Positions 16,861 through 20,933 of a stretch of 20,933 nt of DNA are shown in pieces (position 1 is the stretch's first letter; each line of letters opens with the position of its first letter). The notes under the pieces were generated by a model. That model did not search any database. It was not told the origin of the DNA and saw nothing but the letters and a program-made list of their open reading frames with translations. Position numbers and translations under genes: made by a program. The stretch spans positions 1 through 20,933 of the forward strand of contig DXLM01000055.1 of assembly GCA_019414725.1 (NCBI GenBank), written 5' to 3'. The DNA is from Bacteroides sp. GTDB lineage: Bacteria > Bacteroidota > Bacteroidia > Bacteroidales > Bacteroidaceae.

Positions 16861-18780
16861 ATGAAAAAAAATACAATAAAGGTTTTGCTTCTGGGACTGG
16901 CTGCCGGCATTTCAGCCTGCACCACTGGCTCCAGACAGAATATGGCTCAGGAAAGAAACCGATATGAATTCAGCAATATCCTGAATATTGCGCTGACACC
17001 CGATTCAACCGTTCATCGCGCAGGATGTTTTACCGATGCAGGTTCGTGGATGGGATTTACCATACCGCAACAAGATAAATGGGTAAACGGATTTTGCGGT
17101 CCGTTCAGCATCGACAACCGGATATGGTTTGCCCAATCGATCGTGGAAGCCAGTCTTATAGGAGAAACAACAGCAATGACTCCCGACTCGGCATCTTACT
17201 TTCCAGGTGAAGTATATATCTCCTCATCCTCCGGAACAGAAAGTATCAGCCAGCGAATGAATTTCATCAATGCTTCTACAGCTCTACTGCAAATAGAGAG
17301 CAACAGTGGAAAAGGACTTTGCTTTACAGCCAGACAATGGAATAATAATGTACATCTGGAAGCTGAGCGCAACATCGTTACAGCACGTCACTCCAACGGA
17401 GAGATTGTAACGTTAACGTTCGATTCTGACATCATGTTGACATGCGACGGGAAAAATTATGTTGCACAGACTAAACCCGGATGTAAGAAAACTGATATTG
17501 CCATTTCGTTCTTCGCTTCCGAAAAAGAACTTCCAGTAAGCGAACAACGCATACAAGCTCTGCTGAACAATCCTTCACAAGAGCTGAAGGCAAATGCAGA
17601 CCGATGGAACGGATACTTACAAAAGATTCTACGCAACGACATGAAGCCTGAGTACGACCGTATTGCCGTAAAGTCTGCTGTAACACTGATTTCCAACTGG
17701 CGTACACACCGCGAAGGACTGTTGCATGAAGGAGTTATTCCCAGCCATGCGGTAGGCTATTTCGTCGGATTCTGGGCCTGGGACAGCTGGCGTTTCTCAG
17801 CAGCTCTGGCAAGCTTTGCTCCCGAACTGGCGAAAAACAATATTCGTGCCATGTTCGACTACCAGTTGCCCGACGGTATGATTATCGACTGTATCTATAC
17901 CAATTCGGCAGATAATAATGCCCGCGACAGTAAGCCACCTTTGGTTTGCTGGGCTGTAGATGAAATATTTACTCACACCCAAGATACCACCTTCGTAAAA
18001 GAGATGTATCCGCAACTGCTTGCCTATTACAAATGGTGGTATGCAAAACGCGACCACAACCGTAACGGCATCTGTGAGTTTGGTTCTACCGACGGCACCC
18101 TGGAAGCTGCCGCATGGGAAAGTGGTATGGACAATGCCATTCGTTTCGACAACACAAAGATGCTGAAAAATGCAGACGATGCATGGAGTATGGATCAGGA
18201 AAGTGTGGACCTGAATGCATATCTTGCCTACGAATGTAAGTTACTGAAGAAATTTGCTTCGTTGATCGGCATTAGCTTTGATGGTCCCGACTACAGCGAT
18301 AAAATCGCCGATTATTTCTTCGATGAAAAAATCGGATGGTTCTGTGACCGCCGGTTGAGTGATGGCAGCTTCATTGAAGAACCTGGATGCGAAGGATATA
18401 CTCCGTTCTGGGTACAAATAGCCAGCAAGAAGCAAATGGACAAAGCCATTACACTGCTGACTGATACAACTAAGTTTTCAACTTATATCCCCTTCCCTAC
18501 GGCTGCTGCCGATAATCCGAAATGTGATCCGAACGGATATTGGAGAGGTCCGATATGGCTCGACCAGACTTATCAGGCTATCAGGGGATTGCGTAACTAT
18601 GGCTACGGAAAACTTGCAGATCAATATACAGAGCAAGTATTCGAACGCTGCCAAGGGCTGAAAGAAGATGCTCCTATACATGAAAACTATGGCACACACA
18701 ACGGAGAGCGCCTCCAGGCTCCTCACTTCAGCTGGAGCTCGTCGCATCTGCTCATGATGTACGAAGATTACGGAAAATAA
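16861..18780 (+). CDS. GH63-like alpha-glucosidase lipoprotein (YgjK/MGH1-type fold)
   Basis: The 639-residue product has a lipoprotein signal with lipobox ISAC and lipidated C20. The residues after the cysteine (TTGSRQ) lack acidic positions, so it probably faces the periplasm. An N-terminal beta domain is followed from about residue 270 by an alpha/alpha barrel with GH63 features: 'GFWAWDSWRFSAALA' (about 304-318), D424 in 'ESGMDNAIRFD', 'YWRGPIWLDQ' (about 560-569) and E608 in 'HENYGTHNGE'. D424 and E608 are the candidate acid and base by analogy with E. coli YgjK. YgjK-like enzymes remove alpha-glucosyl units from disaccharides. Trehalase-like or mannosylglycerate-hydrolase-like activity in the same clan cannot be excluded. 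It lies 43 bp after the GH2 gene and ends at a terminator. Confidence 0.8.
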   Translation: MKKNTIKVLLLGLAAGISACTTGSRQNMAQERNRYEFSNILNIALTPDSTVHRAGCFTDAGSWMGFTIPQQDKWVNGFCGPFSIDNRIWFAQSIVEASLIGETTAMTPDSASYFPGEVYISSSSGTESISQRMNFINASTALLQIESNSGKGLCFTARQWNNNVHLEAERNIVTARHSNGEIVTLTFDSDIMLTCDGKNYVAQTKPGCKKTDIAISFFASEKELPVSEQRIQALLNNPSQELKANADRWNGYLQKILRNDMKPEYDRIAVKSAVTLISNWRTHREGLLHEGVIPSHAVGYFVGFWAWDSWRFSAALASFAPELAKNNIRAMFDYQLPDGMIIDCIYTNSADNNARDSKPPLVCWAVDEIFTHTQDTTFVKEMYPQLLAYYKWWYAKRDHNRNGICEFGSTDGTLEAAAWESGMDNAIRFDNTKMLKNADDAWSMDQESVDLNAYLAYECKLLKKFASLIGISFDGPDYSDKIADYFFDEKIGWFCDRRLSDGSFIEEPGCEGYTPFWVQIASKKQMDKAITLLTDTTKFSTYIPFPTAAADNPKCDPNGYWRGPIWLDQTYQAIRGLRNYGYGKLADQYTEQVFERCQGLKEDAPIHENYGTHNGERLQAPHFSWSSSHLLMMYEDYGK

Positions 18781-18805
18781 CATAACTCTTCATCTTACTT
18801 CAACA

Positions 18806-18849
18806 AGGGAAGGCTACTTTGTCTATCGGGTAGTCTTCCCTATTTTTTT
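18806..18849 (+). terminator. Rho-independent terminator at the end of the PUL
   Basis: A 12-bp stem with one G-T pair (18806-18817 with 18830-18841) and a 12-nt loop is followed by TATTTTTTT. It closes the GH2-GH63 transcript and marks the boundary to the AT-rich sigma/anti-sigma region. Confidence 0.88.
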
Positions 18850-18961
18850 CATTGCTACTCGATAAAGATTTTAGATAATTATAAAGTTAGAGTCCACTTC
18901 ATTTGTGAAATCAGTGTCATTTTTATATTTACAAAAATATTATCAGACAGTAATCTTTTTA

Positions 18962-18969
18962 TATTTTTG
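18962..18969 (+). promoter_or_regulatory. Candidate promoter of the ECF sigma gene, -7 box TATTTTTG
   Basis: TATTTTTG fits TAnnTTTG and lies 21 bases before the ATG at 18991. The surrounding DNA is very AT-rich, so chance similarity is possible and no -33 TTG is evident. Confidence 0.4.
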
Positions 18970-18990
18970 TAACAATATTATAACAAGCCA

Positions 18991-19548
18991 ATGAATATAG
19001 ATGAAAACATACTCGTTAAATTAGCAACAGGAAGCCACCAAGCTTTTAAAGAAATTTATCGCACTTATTATTCCAGAATTCATGCTTTTGCATATGGGCT
19101 TTTAAAAGATGCAGATGAGTCCGATGAATTAACACAAATGGTTTTTATCAAGCTATGGGATAAACGTGAAATATTTCAAAATGTACACAACTTCGATTCC
19201 TATATATTTACTCTTACTAAACATACTATCTTTAATTATATCGAAGCAAAACATACCATTCCAACAACTAATGATGAAATTCCCGATCAATTTGATAATG
19301 AAACACCATATGATGATTTAATTGCTCATGATTTACAACTTCTAATCGATCTTATTATCAACAACATGCCCTCACAACGACAACAAATATTTCGCTTAAG
19401 CCGTGTTGAGGGACTTTCAAATGAAGAAATAGCTATAAAATTAGGAATCAAAAAAAAGACAGTAGAAAACCACTTAAACTTAGCTTTAAAAGAATTAAGA
19501 AACATTATATCAATTACTATATTAATCTATATAATGTTAATAAATTAG
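18991..19548 (+). CDS. ECF-type RNA polymerase sigma factor
   Basis: This 185-residue protein has sigma-70 region 2 at about residues 15-90 ('FKEIYRTYYSRIHAFAYG', 'DELTQMVFIKLWDKRE') and region 4 at about 118-172 ('MPSQRQQIFRLSRVEGLSNEE', 'IKKKTVENHLNLALKELR'). That is the complete ECF set with no region 3. The last residues (ITILIYIMLIN) are unusually hydrophobic. The next gene is a FecR anti-sigma factor and then a SusC gene with an STN domain, so this is the cytoplasmic output of a transenvelope signalling system that would switch on its own PUL. Low GC sets it apart from the upstream PUL. Confidence 0.95.
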   Translation: MNIDENILVKLATGSHQAFKEIYRTYYSRIHAFAYGLLKDADESDELTQMVFIKLWDKREIFQNVHNFDSYIFTLTKHTIFNYIEAKHTIPTTNDEIPDQFDNETPYDDLIAHDLQLLIDLIINNMPSQRQQIFRLSRVEGLSNEEIAIKLGIKKKTVENHLNLALKELRNIISITILIYIMLIN

Positions 19549-19595
19549 GAGAACCTGATAAAAATTCTGTCATAATAAAAAATAGATATACACTT

Positions 19596-20612
19596 ATGAG
19601 TTATATTAAACAAATAATCGATTTTTTCTTTTACCACAATATTTCATCAGAAGAACTAAAAGAACGAGTACAACATCGTATAGTACACCCTCTGAAAGAT
19701 ACTGAACGCGACGAAGCTCTCAAAAATATATGGGATAAACTTGGGCAAACACTTTCCAAAGATTCCTCTTGGGAAGAATCTTTTCAACAACTAAAGCCAT
19801 CTTTGAGAGCATTTGATACCTCCCAAGGTTATCATCCTTCTAAATTTACAAAAAGATGGATACGAATAGCTGCTATATGGGGAATACCTTTTTTAATGTT
19901 TATTACTTCTGGATATTTTTACTATTCAATATCTTCAAAGAATCATCAAAGTACAGCTACAGATATCTCTTATTCACAATGCTATGCTTCACTTGGACAT
20001 CGTAAAAAAATCTATTTACCAGATAGTAGCCAAATATGGCTTAATGCTGGAAGTACATTGATTTATCCTTCTACTTTCAGAAGTTCCAAACGTGAGGTAT
20101 TTTTATTGGGTGAAGGTTTTTTTGATATAAAAAAAGACTCTTTACATCCTTTTATTGTTCATACCAATTATCTAGAAATGGAGGTTTTAGGGACAACTTT
20201 CAACGTTTCATCCTATCCAGAAGATAAGCAAATAAAAGCTACCCTAGAAACAGGTAAACTAAAAGTTAAAATACTACATGATTCTACTTCATACTATTTA
20301 TCCCCTAACAATCAATTAATATATACTCCTTCTACACATCAAGTAGAAAGAAAGTTTGTAAAAGCGAGTGATTATTCTGATTGGAAAACAGGAGGTTTAT
20401 TTTTCAATAATAGCCCATTTGAAGATGTTTTACGCATCTTAGCACGCACTTATGGAATAAAAATACATATTCGGACTTCTGTTTATAAAAATCAAAAAAT
20501 TTACGTACATTTTAATAAAAACGAATCTCTAGAAAATATTTTCCTAATTTTAAAATTAATGGTTCCTGAATTAGAATATAAAATAGCAGATCAAGAGATT
20601 TTTATTGAATAA
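19596..20612 (+). CDS. FecR-family anti-sigma factor
   Basis: The 338-residue protein has a cytoplasmic N-terminal part (about 1-85) that would bind the sigma factor. One transmembrane helix lies near 89-112 ('IRIAAIWGIPFLMFITSG'). The periplasmic FecR domain covers about 128-225 (with 'LPDSSQIWLNAGSTLIYP' and 'EVLGTTFNVSSYPED'), and a C-terminal DUF4974-type domain occupies about 260-338 ('FFNNSPFEDVLRILARTYGI'). It should hold the ECF sigma inactive until the STN domain of the cognate SusC signals across the periplasm. Because that SusC gene is broken just downstream, release of the sigma factor by this route is probably lost. Confidence 0.94.
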   Translation: MSYIKQIIDFFFYHNISSEELKERVQHRIVHPLKDTERDEALKNIWDKLGQTLSKDSSWEESFQQLKPSLRAFDTSQGYHPSKFTKRWIRIAAIWGIPFLMFITSGYFYYSISSKNHQSTATDISYSQCYASLGHRKKIYLPDSSQIWLNAGSTLIYPSTFRSSKREVFLLGEGFFDIKKDSLHPFIVHTNYLEMEVLGTTFNVSSYPEDKQIKATLETGKLKVKILHDSTSYYLSPNNQLIYTPSTHQVERKFVKASDYSDWKTGGLFFNNSPFEDVLRILARTYGIKIHIRTSVYKNQKIYVHFNKNESLENIFLILKLMVPELEYKIADQEIFIE

Positions 20613-20618
20613 TTTTTT

Positions 20619-20710
20619 TTAGATTAATTAACATTTGATCTTTAGGGGTAAATTACTTTCTATCTGTCTTCCCATAAAATAAACCCAATTTATGTAGTTA
20701 ATTAATCTAA
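20619..20710. repeat. 14-bp inverted repeats flanking the putative susC promoter
   Basis: TTAGATTAATTAAC at 20619-20632 and its exact complement GTTAATTAATCTAA at 20697-20710 flank 64 bp. Each arm includes the self-complementary TTAATTAA. The enclosed segment holds GGGGTA (20645-20650) and TGTCTT (20665-20670), a possible ECF-type -35/-10 pair 14 bp apart. The arrangement resembles invertible promoter segments in Bacteroides, but no recombinase is in view. Confidence 0.5.
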
Positions 20711-20716
20711 TATGAA

Positions 20717-20884
20717 ATGAACAAGAAATTTTATCAAGTGCTAACATTCAGTGCAGGTTTAATGTTAGCTAGTAATTTAACTGCCTATGCGCAAAAAGTT
20801 ACGTTCAATGGAGAACAAGTTTCGTTGAAGCAAGCCTTTGAGAAGATTGAATCTGTTTCAAAGTATAAAATTGCTTATAAGTAA
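20717..20884 (+). pseudogene. SusC/RagA-family transporter with STN domain, truncated by an insertion
   Basis: ATG 20717 opens a frame of 55 codons. It encodes a signal peptide (MNKKFYQVLTFSAGLMLASN...AYAQ, cut near residue 26) and the first part of an STN (secretin/TonB short N-terminal) domain ('KVTFNGEQVSLKQAFEKIE', 'SKYKIAYK'). It stops at TAA 20882-20884. The final K codon and the stop are formed by the incoming DNA: the native sequence ends TATAA, then GTAACC begins. Normal proteins of this kind are about 1100 residues, so nearly the whole plug and barrel are cut off. It follows sigma and FecR genes, the expected position of their cognate transporter. An ATG five bases upstream (20712) runs into a stop after one codon and is not the start. 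Confidence 0.75.
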
Positions 20885-20933
20885 CCATTCTATTTTCCGC
20901 CTTGACACGCATGTTCCCTAAACCTACCTTTGC
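20881..20933 (+). mobile_element. Probable left end of an IS66-family-like insertion (continues beyond window)
   Basis: The sequence changes character at 20881, inside the STN coding region, and starts GTAACCATTC. IS66-family elements are known for inverted repeats beginning GTAA and for 8-bp target duplications; the last 8 bases before the junction (GCTTATAA) would be the duplicated target. No transposase frame is visible in the 53 bases available, so the family assignment rests only on the terminal bases and the disruption. Another IS family or a larger integrated element is possible. Confidence 0.5.
20902..20932 (+). promoter_or_regulatory. Consensus promoter inside the inserted DNA
   Basis: TTG at 20902-20904, a 20-bp spacer and TACCTTTG at 20925-20932 fit the Bacteroides TTG/TAnnTTTG consensus. 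It points into the inserted element, away from the broken susC, and probably drives the element's first gene. Confidence 0.6.

Noticed and set aside
1..20933. CRISPR arrays, tRNA or rRNA genes
   Set aside because: No regularly spaced direct repeats, tRNA cloverleaf or rRNA segments were seen on either strand.

Overview
This window looks like chromosomal DNA from a gut Bacteroidota species, most likely Bacteroides or a close relative. The evidence is a SusC/SusD pair, a SusC-linked ECF sigma/FecR pair, TAnnTTTG-type promoter boxes, split LysO genes, moderate to low GC and near-absence of Shine-Dalgarno sequences.

Positions 1-5900 are read on the minus strand. They hold two overlapping membrane PH-domain genes (YdbS-like, then YdbT-like, which runs off the left edge), the glycolytic phosphoglycerate mutase gpmI, a secreted calcineurin-like phosphoesterase, and ribonuclease HII (rnhB). 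Hairpin terminators separate gpmI and the phosphoesterase from their neighbours, and a very stable hairpin follows rnhB.

Positions 6049-18780 are read on the plus strand and form a polysaccharide utilization locus (PUL). It begins with a membrane-spanning TPR/HTH regulator of SusR-like layout, ended by a strong terminator. A SusC-like TonB-dependent transporter and a SusD-like surface lipoprotein follow. Next come a two-gene LysO-type exporter, a periplasmic GH2 beta-galactosidase and a GH63-like lipoprotein alpha-glucosidase. There is no endo-acting surface enzyme, so the substrate is probably a small glycan or glycoconjugate carrying alpha-glucose and beta-galactose. The susD terminator overlaps a full-consensus promoter for the lysO-GH2-GH63 genes, so these may be expressed separately from susCD. 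A speculative but testable substrate is the collagen unit glucosyl-alpha-1,2-galactosyl-hydroxylysine, which would also give the lysine-type exporter a role.

Positions 18850-20933 are clearly more AT-rich and belong to a second, differently regulated system: an ECF sigma factor, a FecR anti-sigma factor and the start of a SusC gene with an STN signalling domain. That SusC gene is cut after 54 native codons by foreign DNA starting GTAA at 20881, resembling the left end of an IS66-family element and carrying its own consensus promoter. A 14-bp inverted repeat flanks the putative promoter region of the broken susC and could mark an invertible segment. The second system is probably inactive in this strain.
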